The translations under genes were made by a program, and so were the position numbers. DNA of 64,000 nt from positions 62,001 through 126,000 of the forward strand of contig JAHCBC010000006.1 of NCBI GenBank assembly GCA_019634595.1, read 5' to 3'. Below, one piece after another: positions 24,445 to 32,743 of this stretch; the stretch's first letter is position 1; each line of letters begins with the position of its first letter. The notes below the pieces were generated by a model. It did not search any database. It was not told where the DNA came from and saw nothing but the letters and a program-made list of their open reading frames with translations. Source of the DNA: Akkermansiaceae bacterium. GTDB taxonomy: Bacteria; Verrucomicrobiota; Verrucomicrobiia; Verrucomicrobiales; Akkermansiaceae.

Positions 24445-26940
24445 TCACTTCAGGATCGGCACCACCGTCATCCGTTCCGGTGCACCTTCCACAAGCGGAG
24501 CCCATACCAGAACCGGCACGGAAACAGGGGCTGTCCTGGGAAGGATCGCCAGCCGGACCTCCGGATTGGTGGGCTTGCCGGGATGGAGTCCTCCCAGGGC
24601 GAAGCGCCCGTTGATTTCCGGTTCCGACGCATCCGCTTTTTCATGGTCGCCGAATCCGAACCTGACCGGCATGCCGCCCGGAAGGTGGTGTTTCGTCGTG
24701 CCGAGCGCCTCCGCGCTTCCAGCTTCGAAGAAATGAATTTCGCCGGGGCTGTCGGCGCGGATGGCGGCCAGTTGCCGGGTCCCATTGGCTCCCTGCGCGG
24801 CTCCGCCAGCGGAGAGCAGCTTCCATGGGGCGGCAGGTCCGGTCGTGGCATAGGCGTCCGAGTGGCCGACCTTGAAAAGGAGGATCGGGCCTGCGGATTC
24901 CGACAGCGCCGCGATCTCATCTCCATCGGCGGGGTTGCCGTTGAATTCCCCCGTGGCGACCGTTGACAGAGCCGTGTCACCCGCCTCGATGGTCCGGCTC
25001 CAGCTTTTGTCGGAGGGCTTGATGAGAGTGATCCGGGAGGAACCCTCCAGGATCACGGCGAGTTCCGCATATCCGTCCGGGTGGTTCGTGAAGTGGCCCG
25101 TAGCCAGGGCCTTCACGGGCATCCTGTTGTCGCCCATGAGAACGGCTGCGGGTTCCGCGATGCCTTTCCGGAAAACATAAACCGGGTAGCATCCGTTCTC
25201 ATCCGGCTCCGATGAGACGGCGGCCACTTCATGGTTTCCGTTCACCAGGCGGGCGCCGGTATCCTTCAGGAAATTTCCCGCCGCGATCCTGCTCCAACGC
25301 TTCCTGCTGCGGCCGCACCGTTCGAACTCCGCCCCGTTCTGGTCATAGAGGATGATCGAGTAGTAGTCCTGCCTGCCGACCCTGCTGCCCGGCCGGTCGA
25401 AGATCACCGCGAAGTCACCCGCCGGCCGCGCGGCCGCGAATTTTCCGACGGCGATGTCGATGGGTTTGTTGGTGAAGCCCAGATTTCCGGCCTGTCCGGG
25501 ACGGGTCGGGAAGAGGTTGTAGTCCGGGGTGCCGCCATCCTGCGGGAGGCCTGCGATCTGATCCGCGACGACCAGGGTGGCGGCTCCGGGATCCCGGAAC
25601 TTCGGTCGCCCCTCCGGTGAGATCACGTGATAGAACTTCGCCTGCGGCTTGATGCCGGAACCCAGCTCCAGGCCCGGCTCATTGTGGTTGGAGACATACT
25701 TGACGTAGTCCGGGTATTGCCCGGGGTCCGACCAGATGGCCACCTCGTCGTTCTCCTGGTTGGTGATCCGGTTGTGCTGGAGCGTGCGGAAGGCGTTGAC
25801 GAGGGCGATGGGGGTTCTGACATTTTCGAACCGGTTGGCATCGACCGCGTTGAATCCCGTGCGGAGGAGGACGCCGATCACGCAGTTGTCGAACGTGTTT
25901 CCCCGGATCGTGTTGTAGTCCACGTAGCACCGCCCCTCCATCGCCAGGTTGGCCAGGGTTCCGGAGGCCCTCCTGCCCATCCGGATTCCGGCGTCGATCG
26001 CCTGATGGTAGCCCTGGAATGTGTTTTCCGAGATCAGGTTCCAGGATGCGGAAGGTTCGCGGATGTCGCCCTTCTCGCCCTGGTTGCGGTAAAGGGTGAT
26101 CGCGGAATGGTAGTCCCGTGGTGGTGAGGTCGGCGCGAGGAACCGGTTGTTGCGGATGTCGTAGTTGTAGCAGGAATCCAGGGTGATCGCACTCCATGAC
26201 CGGACGCCGCGCATGCCGTTGTCCCGGAAAGTGTTGTTCTCGATCAACCAGCCGTTGGATTCCTGGTCCGCGTAGATGCCCATCATGATGCTTTCGGTGA
26301 CATGGCAGTTGCGGATCACCCCGCGGGGGCCGTTGGTGTAGAAGGCGCAGACATTGAGACTGGCGGTGATGTTCTCCAGATGGACGAGGGGATTCTCCTG
26401 CGTGTAGGCGGTGTCAACCGCGCGCCAGAATCCCATGAGGGTGATGTTGCGGAGGATGGAGGGGGATGCCGCCGTGCCCTTCTGCCGGAACTTGAAGCCG
26501 TGGACCCGGTCCACCAGTTGCTCGCCCTTGTAGTCGTTGGTGTACCAGTCCCGGATGGTCATTGCCTTGGCCGCATCGGTCCTCACGTCGAGGGTCACGT
26601 TGTTGCCATCAATGATCCACGGTCCGGCACCGACGATGGGGAAGATCGCGGAGGCTTTGCCGTGGATTTCGCCAAAACGTGCGGTGCTGAAGACCCATGG
26701 TGTATCCCGCGGTGCGAAGGTGGCGGGGCGGTCGATCTCGAAAGGTTCGACGATGTGGCCGTCCTTGTACCACGCCGCCCATTTTTCCTGATCCCAGGGA
26801 TCGAACAGGGCGTCCTTCTCCCTGAGGACCTCCGAGATCGGCCTGGCCCCGGAACCTGGAGTGAAGGCGATGGCGGTGGCCAGCGGCAGAAGGCGGATGA
26901 GACTTGTGCGGCAAGTCGGGAACGGAAAGCGGAACCCCAT
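24445..26940 (-). CDS. Secreted right-handed beta-helix protein with C-terminal repeat domain
   Basis: An 831-residue exported protein. The start at 26940 gives an N-terminal signal (CRTSLIRLLPLATAIAFTPGSG). Residues ~100-430 form a parallel beta-helix, recognisable by repeated Asn-ladder segments (RNITLMGFW, VIRNCHVTESIMMGIY, IENNTFRDNGMRGVRSW, DIRNNRFLAP, YNTIRGNTFDNCVIGVLL), the fold of polysaccharide lyases and alginate epimerases. The last ~350 residues contain FG-GAP-like propeller repeats (VGKFAAARPAGDFAVIF, ATGHFTNHPDGYAELAVI, ATGEFNGNPADGDEIAAL). The substrate is unknown. It starts divergently from the FAD oxidoreductase gene. Confidence 0.8.
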   Translation of the reverse strand: MGFRFPFPTCRTSLIRLLPLATAIAFTPGSGARPISEVLREKDALFDPWDQEKWAAWYKDGHIVEPFEIDRPATFAPRDTPWVFSTARFGEIHGKASAIFPIVGAGPWIIDGNNVTLDVRTDAAKAMTIRDWYTNDYKGEQLVDRVHGFKFRQKGTAASPSILRNITLMGFWRAVDTAYTQENPLVHLENITASLNVCAFYTNGPRGVIRNCHVTESIMMGIYADQESNGWLIENNTFRDNGMRGVRSWSAITLDSCYNYDIRNNRFLAPTSPPRDYHSAITLYRNQGEKGDIREPSASWNLISENTFQGYHQAIDAGIRMGRRASGTLANLAMEGRCYVDYNTIRGNTFDNCVIGVLLRTGFNAVDANRFENVRTPIALVNAFRTLQHNRITNQENDEVAIWSDPGQYPDYVKYVSNHNEPGLELGSGIKPQAKFYHVISPEGRPKFRDPGAATLVVADQIAGLPQDGGTPDYNLFPTRPGQAGNLGFTNKPIDIAVGKFAAARPAGDFAVIFDRPGSRVGRQDYYSIILYDQNGAEFERCGRSRKRWSRIAAGNFLKDTGARLVNGNHEVAAVSSEPDENGCYPVYVFRKGIAEPAAVLMGDNRMPVKALATGHFTNHPDGYAELAVILEGSSRITLIKPSDKSWSRTIEAGDTALSTVATGEFNGNPADGDEIAALSESAGPILLFKVGHSDAYATTGPAAPWKLLSAGGAAQGANGTRQLAAIRADSPGEIHFFEAGSAEALGTTKHHLPGGMPVRFGFGDHEKADASEPEINGRFALGGLHPGKPTNPEVRLAILPRTAPVSVPVLVWAPLVEGAPERMTVVPILK

Positions 26941-27051
26941 GATCCGCGAGTCTGGAGGTGCCGGTCCGGCACCGCGAAGTGGTTCCCTGCTATCTCTGTA
27001 AAGCGGGCCCCCCGCCACTCCAGCGGCGGTTGCGGGAGGGGTGGATCATTT

Positions 27052-27062
27052 TACAGAAAAAG
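27052..27062 (+). promoter_or_regulatory. Candidate LacI operator copy 3 (TACAGAAAAAG)
   Basis: ATTTTACAGAAAAAGCACAA lies 33 bp before the preferred start of the FAD oxidoreductase gene. If the GTG at 27041 were used as start the site would lie inside the coding region, which is one reason to prefer the ATG at 27095. Confidence 0.55.
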
Positions 27063-27094
27063 CACAAAAAGATTGGCTGGAGAGCGGTGATTCC

Positions 27095-28555
27095 ATGGCT
27101 ATTAGAGGCATGGACGAAGGCATGGCAGAGCATTCCCGGAAGGTGTATGATGTGATTGTTTCCGGAGGAGGCCCCGCGGGGGTGGCCGCCGCGATCTCCG
27201 CCGCGAGGGCGGGGGCCAGGGTGCTGTTGCTGGAGCGCTACGGATTCTGCGGCGGTATGGCGACCACCGCGCTGGTGAATCCCTGGGCGGGCCACGCCTG
27301 GCACGACCATGTGGATGAACAGGGGGCGAGGAGGGCTTCGCTGATCGGCGGCGTCTTCAGGGAGGTGGTGGTGAAGCTGAGGCAGGGGGATGGTTTCGGC
27401 TCCGCCCTGTCGGACTCCGCCTTTGACGAGGAACTGCTGAAGCATGTCTATGACGAGTTGCTGGCGGAGGCAGGGGTGACGGTCCGTTATCACAGCTACA
27501 TCCGCTCGGTGGAGATGGACGGAAACAGGATCTCCGGCGTCTCCGTGTTGTCGAAAGGCGGTGAGGAAACGATCTCCGGGAGGCAGTTCATCGATGCATC
27601 CGGGGATGCGGACCTGGCCGCGCTGGCGGGTTGCGGATTTTCCGTCGGGCGGCCCGAGGACGGATTGATGCAGGCGATGACGGTGAGCTTCCGGATGGCG
27701 AATGTGGACAAGCGCGAGATGATCGCGACGGGCAGCCTGCGGAAGGCGAGGGCGCTGGTGGAGCCGTATTTCCAGAAGGCGCTGGCATCCGGGGAACTGG
27801 TGTATCCCTACCGGAACTTCATCCACTTTTATGACTATCCGCGTCCCGGGGTGCTCCACTTCAACATGACGCGGATCAACAAGGTTTCCGGGCTGAACGT
27901 GGTGGATCTTTCCACCGCGGAGACGGAAGGACGGAGGCAGGCGTACCTGATGGGGAACTGGCTGCGGAAGACGGTGCCATGGTTCTCCCAGTCCTATGTC
28001 GAGAAGATCGCCTGCCAGGTGGGGGTGCGTGAGACGCGCCATGTCACGGGGAAATACATGATGACCCAGGAGGACATCGTGCAGGCGAGGAAATTCCCGG
28101 ATGGCATCACGAGATCCCGCTACTTCATCGACATCCACAACCCTGCCGGTGCGAAGGACGTCCACCAGCAGGAGGGGCAGAAGGGGAAGGTGCTGGCGGG
28201 CTACGGCCCCCCGGCCAACGATTTCTATGAAGTCCCGTTCCGCTGCATGGTGCCGCTGGAATGCCCGAACCTGCTGATCGCCTGCCGTGCGCTCTCCGCC
28301 ACCCATGAGGCGGCGGCGGCGGTGCGGGTGATGGCGACGATGCATGGCATCGGTGAGGCGGCGGGGATCGCCTCCGCGGCTGCCGCTGCGGATGGAACCA
28401 ACGTCCAGGATGTGGATGGAGCATGGGTGCGCAGCCGCATCCCCTACATGGCGGAAGCTCCGGAGTACGGATACCCCTGGGAGCCGGCATCCGGTGATCT
28501 GCCTGAGTCCGGAAATACTTCCGGCAGCCCGATGGTGGCTGCCGCCAGCCTGTGA
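27095..28555 (+). CDS. FAD-dependent oxidoreductase (FAD_oxidored family)
   Basis: A 486-residue flavoprotein. The Rossmann dinucleotide motif is VIVSGGGPAGVAAAISAARAGARVLLLER (read in two pieces near residues 15-45), followed by YGFCGGMATTALVNPW, typical of the PF12831 family. A second conserved block near the C-terminus reads ALSATHEAAAAVRVMATMHGIGEAAG. The start at 27095 was chosen because the conserved region begins soon after it and an upstream operator copy occupies 27052-27062. It overlaps the symporter gene by four bases, so oxidoreductase, symporter and esterase form an operon. In glycan loci this family probably oxidises a sugar or acts on a modified sugar; the reaction is unknown. 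Confidence 0.85.
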   Translation: MAIRGMDEGMAEHSRKVYDVIVSGGGPAGVAAAISAARAGARVLLLERYGFCGGMATTALVNPWAGHAWHDHVDEQGARRASLIGGVFREVVVKLRQGDGFGSALSDSAFDEELLKHVYDELLAEAGVTVRYHSYIRSVEMDGNRISGVSVLSKGGEETISGRQFIDASGDADLAALAGCGFSVGRPEDGLMQAMTVSFRMANVDKREMIATGSLRKARALVEPYFQKALASGELVYPYRNFIHFYDYPRPGVLHFNMTRINKVSGLNVVDLSTAETEGRRQAYLMGNWLRKTVPWFSQSYVEKIACQVGVRETRHVTGKYMMTQEDIVQARKFPDGITRSRYFIDIHNPAGAKDVHQQEGQKGKVLAGYGPPANDFYEVPFRCMVPLECPNLLIACRALSATHEAAAAVRVMATMHGIGEAAGIASAAAAADGTNVQDVDGAWVRSRIPYMAEAPEYGYPWEPASGDLPESGNTSGSPMVAAASL

Positions 28556-30117
28556 ACGCCATGAGGATGCAGTGGGTGGATCTGGTGGTGGTCGCGTTGT
28601 ATTTCGCGGCCACGCTCACCGTGGGCCTCTGGGTTTCCCGGAGGAACCGGAGCACGGAGCGCTACTACCTGGGCGGGAGGAATTTCCCCGGATGGGCGGT
28701 GGGCATCAGTTTCATCGGCGCGACGATCAGCTCGGTGACCTTCGTGGCGTATCCGGCGGACAGCTTCAAGACCGCGTGGGTGAGGTTGCTGCCGAACCTG
28801 GCGTTCCCGGTGGTGGCGCTGGTCGCCATGGTGCTGTTCGTGCCGTTCTTCCGGCGCGGGACGGTGAACTCCGCCTACCAGTATCTGAAGCTGCGCTTCG
28901 GCGCGCCGGTATCGGTCTATGCGGCGGCGGTCTATCTCGCGGCGCAGTTGGTGCGGATGGCGACCATCACCTACCTGCTGGCGGTCCTTCTTTCGAACCT
29001 GTCCGGCCTTCCGGTGGGCTGGTGCATCGTGGTCGCCGCGGGGCTGACGGGGCTTTACACGACGAAGGGCGGGTTCGAGGCGGTCATCTGGACGGAGGTG
29101 CTGCAGACGGTCGTGCTGCTGTGCGGAGCGGTGGGTTGTGTGGTGGTCGTGTTGATGGCGGTCCCCGGAGGACTGCCGGAGGTCTGGGGCCAGGCGTGGG
29201 ATGCGGGGAAGATATCGTTCCGTGACCTGGGCGCGTCCGGAGTGCTGGAGCCGTTGCGCGGGGGATTCTCCATGTCGGAAAAGACGGCGTGGATGCTGGT
29301 TCTGGCCGGTGCCTCGCAATACATCGCGGGACAACTCGACCAGGATACGGTGCAGCGGTGGTGCGCGGCGAAGTCCGCGCGGGAGGCGCGGAAATCCATG
29401 GTCGTGCTGGGGCTGGGCGCGCTGCCCATCTGGGCGCTGTTCATGTTCCTGGGGACCTGCCTGTGGGTGTATTTCCAGGCGAGGCCGGATGAGGTTTCCA
29501 CGGCGATCCTTTCCGGGAAAAGAAAGGCGGAGGACATCCTGCCGCACTTCATCCTGACCGCGCTGCCGGCAGGGATGGGCGGGCTGGTGGTGTCCGCCGC
29601 CCTTTCCGCCGCCATGTCCAGCCTGGGCACCTGCATCAGCGCGGCGGGCATGGTGTGGGTGAATGACATCTACCGTCCGTACCTGCGGAGGGACCGCACT
29701 GACGGCCACTATCTGGTGGTGGGGAAGGTAACGTCGGTTTTCCTGACATTGCTGATGATGGGCGGCGCGTGGATGTTCCACCGGATGGACGCGAAGACGC
29801 TGATGGATGCGTCCATCATCGTGACGGCATTGTTCGGCGGCGGCATCTCCGGGGCCTTCCTGTTCGGCATGTTCACGCGCATGGGGGACCACCGCGCGGT
29901 GATGGCGGGGATCGTCGCGACGATGGCTTTCACCGGCTACGCGGTGCTGGTGCAGCTGAAGGTGCTGCCGCGGGCATTCGATCCGTATTACACCGCGATC
30001 CTCGGCAACCTGGTGATGCTGGTTTCCTGCACCGCCGCCGCCTTCCTGTTTTCCCGGCGGGAGAGGGATCTCACGAACCTGACGATATGGGACCAGAGCA
30101 AGGAGGAACTGCAATGA
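28552..30117 (+). CDS. Sodium/solute symporter (SSS family)
   Basis: A 521-residue inner-membrane transporter with about 13 hydrophobic helices. The first helix WVDLVVVALYFAATLTVGLW is followed by the SSS signature region YYLGGRNFPGWAVGISFIGATISSVTF. It couples Na+ entry to uptake of a sugar or sugar acid. The GTG at 28552 overlaps the oxidoreductase stop; an ATG three codons later (28561) is possible. Its stop overlaps the esterase start (ATGA). The closest functional types in sugar clusters are SglT/NanT-like symporters, but the substrate cannot be fixed. Confidence 0.92.
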   Translation: MNAMRMQWVDLVVVALYFAATLTVGLWVSRRNRSTERYYLGGRNFPGWAVGISFIGATISSVTFVAYPADSFKTAWVRLLPNLAFPVVALVAMVLFVPFFRRGTVNSAYQYLKLRFGAPVSVYAAAVYLAAQLVRMATITYLLAVLLSNLSGLPVGWCIVVAAGLTGLYTTKGGFEAVIWTEVLQTVVLLCGAVGCVVVVLMAVPGGLPEVWGQAWDAGKISFRDLGASGVLEPLRGGFSMSEKTAWMLVLAGASQYIAGQLDQDTVQRWCAAKSAREARKSMVVLGLGALPIWALFMFLGTCLWVYFQARPDEVSTAILSGKRKAEDILPHFILTALPAGMGGLVVSAALSAAMSSLGTCISAAGMVWVNDIYRPYLRRDRTDGHYLVVGKVTSVFLTLLMMGGAWMFHRMDAKTLMDASIIVTALFGGGISGAFLFGMFTRMGDHRAVMAGIVATMAFTGYAVLVQLKVLPRAFDPYYTAILGNLVMLVSCTAAAFLFSRRERDLTNLTIWDQSKEELQ

Positions 30118-31022
30118 AAGCTTGGTTATGCGGGCTGGCGCTGCTGTGCGGGAACCATGCGCAGGGCGGGTATGAGAATCTGTGGCCGGGTGATGCCCCG
30201 GGCGCTCCCAAGCCTCCGGCCGGAACGGAAACGAAGGACAAGAGGGGCGCCATTTCCGATGTGGAGGTCCCCCAATACCAGGTCCACCCGGCGGACCCGG
30301 CGCGCAGGACAGGGGCGGCGGTGGTCGTCTTTCCCGGCGGCGGTTACCGGATGAACGTGATCGGGAAGGAGGGTCATGATGTCGCCGCGTGGCTGGTGAG
30401 GCAGGGCATCACCGCCATCGTGGTGAAGTACCGCGTGTCGGAGCATCCGGAGATGGGCTACGGATTCCCGGTGCCGTTGCTGGATGCCAGGCGCGCCATC
30501 CGCACAGTGCGTTCGCGCGCGCAGGAGTGGGGGATCGATCCGGGCAAGGTGGGGGTGATGGGCTTCTCCGCTGGCGGCCATCTGGCGAGCCTCGCCGCCA
30601 CCCGCTCCGCCGATACCTTTCCTCAGTATGAAGGAAAGGATGCGGTGGATGCCTTCAACGTCCGGCCGGATTTCGCCATCCTGGTCTATCCCGTCATCTC
30701 CATGCAGGAGATCGCGCATCCGGGTTCGCGCGAGAGGCTGCTGGGGAATGACACTTCGCCGGAGATGCTGGCGGAGTATTCGACGGAGAACTCCGTGGAC
30801 GTGAACACGCCGCCCGTCTTTCTGGTGACCACGGCGGACGACATGGTGGACTGCCGGAACAGCCTGCGGTTCGCCATGGCCTGCAAGGAGAGGAACGTAC
30901 CCGTGACGTTGCATCTCTTCGAAACCGGCGGCCACGGCTACGGCATGCCGGGCAGGGGTGCCACCGTGGGGTGGGCGGAGCTTCTCCGTGAATGGCTCAG
31001 GACTAGGGGGTATGTCCCATAG
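30114..31022 (+). CDS. Secreted alpha/beta-hydrolase, acetyl-xylan-esterase-like
   Basis: A 302-residue esterase of the alpha/beta fold. The ATG at 30114 overlaps the symporter stop and is preceded by a strong AAGGAGGA (30100-30107). A signal peptide (MKAWLCGLALLCGNHAQGG) leads to the oxyanion region VVVFPGGGYRMN, nucleophile elbow GFSAGGH, acid region TTADDMVD and catalytic His in ETGGHGYG. Similar proteins annotated as BD-FAE/AXE remove acetyl groups from polysaccharides. Together with the sulfatase this suggests a substrate with both sulfate and acetyl decoration. Confidence 0.88.
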   Translation: MKAWLCGLALLCGNHAQGGYENLWPGDAPGAPKPPAGTETKDKRGAISDVEVPQYQVHPADPARRTGAAVVVFPGGGYRMNVIGKEGHDVAAWLVRQGITAIVVKYRVSEHPEMGYGFPVPLLDARRAIRTVRSRAQEWGIDPGKVGVMGFSAGGHLASLAATRSADTFPQYEGKDAVDAFNVRPDFAILVYPVISMQEIAHPGSRERLLGNDTSPEMLAEYSTENSVDVNTPPVFLVTTADDMVDCRNSLRFAMACKERNVPVTLHLFETGGHGYGMPGRGATVGWAELLREWLRTRGYVP

Positions 31023-31089
31023 TAACTGTATGGATAAAATGATATCTGCCGCAAGGAGGCGGATGGAATCCCGTAACCCGACCTACAAC

Positions 31090-32613
31090 ATGAAAAACCT
31101 TTCCATATGGATCTTGTTTGCGATCTCCCCGCTGGTGATGGCGGAGACGGAGTACAAGCCGCTGATGCCCGATGACAAATCGAGGCCCGCCCGCTCGTCG
31201 GTGCTGCTGCTGGGAGATGGCGTCTCCATGGACGCGGCGAAGGCGTTGCAAGCGGAGATGGAGGACAGGATCACCGTATATGCCGGGGAGGGTGCGGAAG
31301 GCATCGCTGATCTCGGAAAGTGGATTTCGTCGGACGGGAAGGAGATCCTGCGGAAGAAAAAATGGGATGCCATCTATCTGGCCCCCGCCGTGGCACCGGA
31401 GAAGTCCGCGAGGGAGGAGATCGAAGGAAAGCTCCGGCATTCCGCCGGTGCGGTGGTGTGGCATGGCGGCGGGAAAGGCATCGCGTCAGGGGATCTGGTG
31501 AAGGCGCTTCTCCGCAACGGGGAGCATCTCGCGAAGTGGCCCGCATCCGAGAAGCGGGATCCGGCGAAACTGCTGGCGGAGGACGGCGTGCTGGACAACC
31601 CCGCAACGCTGCCCGCGCTGCCTGCGGAGACCTCGACGGTGTTCAAGGCTGAGGAAGGTCAGTGGCAGTTCAACCTCCACTCGTTCATCGCCCGGCATGA
31701 CGGGAAGTTATGGGCCATCTGGTCGTCCGGCAGGAAGGATGAGGACAGCAGCAGCCAGTTCATCCGCTACGCGACGAGTGAGGACGGCATGGTGTGGAGT
31801 GCGTCCGGCACCATGGCCCCGGACCCGGACGGTGAGGACGGACCGCTGCGCTGGCTCGCCTCCGGACTCTATGAGGAAAACGGGAAACTCTACGGGCTGG
31901 GGTGCCTGAACACGGGCGGGGGGAAAGGCGCGGTCTGGGGCAACGCGAAGCTGCACCGCTTCCGCTGGGACGCCGGGAAGTGGGTGGACGAAGGTGTCTT
32001 CGGCGACAACGCGATGGTCTATTTCCCGCCGTTCAAGGTCGGTGGCCGCGACTTCTTCGTGTGGCGGGATGACAAGGCGCACTTCCACACCGCACGGTCC
32101 ACGGCCGAGGCGGGGAAATGGGATGTGAGGAAGCATCCGTCCTTTCCACCGGACTACCGCATGAGCGAGACCGGTTCCTACGCGGATGCGGATGGAAACC
32201 TGCACCTGATCATCCGCGACCAGGGGAAGACGAAGCGCCTTTATCATTCTATCAGCTTCGACAACGGGGACACGTGGACCCTGCCGGTGAAGACGAACTA
32301 CCCGGACGCCGTGAGCAAGAACATCGCGGGCAGGCTGAAGGACGACCGGTTTTTCCTGATCAACAATCCGCAGGCCAGCGGATCCCGGGATCCTCTCACG
32401 ATCTCATTCTCCGCGGACGGATGGAGCTACGGCAGTCCCCGTATTCTCAGGAAGGATGCGCCGGAGAGGCGTTACGACGGGAAATTCAAGAACGCGCGCA
32501 GCTTCCAGTATTCGGACGCCATGGAGCACGACGGCCGCCTGTGGGTGATCTACGGCACCAACAAGGAGGACATCGAGATTTCCTCCTATCGCATCGCGGA
32601 TTTTCCGAAGTGA
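31090..32613 (+). CDS. Secreted sialidase-fold (BNR-type) protein
   Basis: A 507-residue exported protein. The ATG at 31090 precedes a signal peptide (MKNLSIWILFAISPLVMAE). Residues ~30-165 form a Rossmann-like domain (SSVLLLGDGVSMDAAKALQ...WDAIYLAPAVAP) of unknown role. Residues 190-505 form a beta-propeller of the sialidase/arabinanase type with repeated motifs such as WAIWSSGRKDEDSSSQFIRYATSEDG (in two pieces) and SISFDNGDTWTLP. It is distinct from the protein at 20950, with no LamG domain. It probably acts on the same glycan. GH33 activity is possible but unproven. Confidence 0.75.
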   Translation: MKNLSIWILFAISPLVMAETEYKPLMPDDKSRPARSSVLLLGDGVSMDAAKALQAEMEDRITVYAGEGAEGIADLGKWISSDGKEILRKKKWDAIYLAPAVAPEKSAREEIEGKLRHSAGAVVWHGGGKGIASGDLVKALLRNGEHLAKWPASEKRDPAKLLAEDGVLDNPATLPALPAETSTVFKAEEGQWQFNLHSFIARHDGKLWAIWSSGRKDEDSSSQFIRYATSEDGMVWSASGTMAPDPDGEDGPLRWLASGLYEENGKLYGLGCLNTGGGKGAVWGNAKLHRFRWDAGKWVDEGVFGDNAMVYFPPFKVGGRDFFVWRDDKAHFHTARSTAEAGKWDVRKHPSFPPDYRMSETGSYADADGNLHLIIRDQGKTKRLYHSISFDNGDTWTLPVKTNYPDAVSKNIAGRLKDDRFFLINNPQASGSRDPLTISFSADGWSYGSPRILRKDAPERRYDGKFKNARSFQYSDAMEHDGRLWVIYGTNKEDIEISSYRIADFPK

Positions 32614-32640
32614 GGGCATGTCCTGGTAGGGGATGCTCTC

Positions 32641-32743
32641 TGAGCGCGACAGCGTCATGGAGTGCGGCAGTCATCTGCCGCTTTGGCGGGAGACGTCCCT
32701 CCCCGCAAAACCAAGCGGACTGAAGTCCGCGCTCCGTATGGAC
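32641..32743. repeat. Palindromic intergenic element
   Basis: It contains two perfect stem-loops, GCGGCAG-TCAT-CTGCCGC (32664-32681) and GCGGACT-GA-AGTCCGC (32715-32730). It lies between the convergent sialidase-fold and isomerase genes. It looks like a REP-type mobile palindrome and may also serve as a terminator. Confidence 0.6.

Noticed and set aside
28444..30114. 556-codon minus-strand open frame
   Set aside because: His/Arg/Gln-rich shadow of the sodium/solute symporter.
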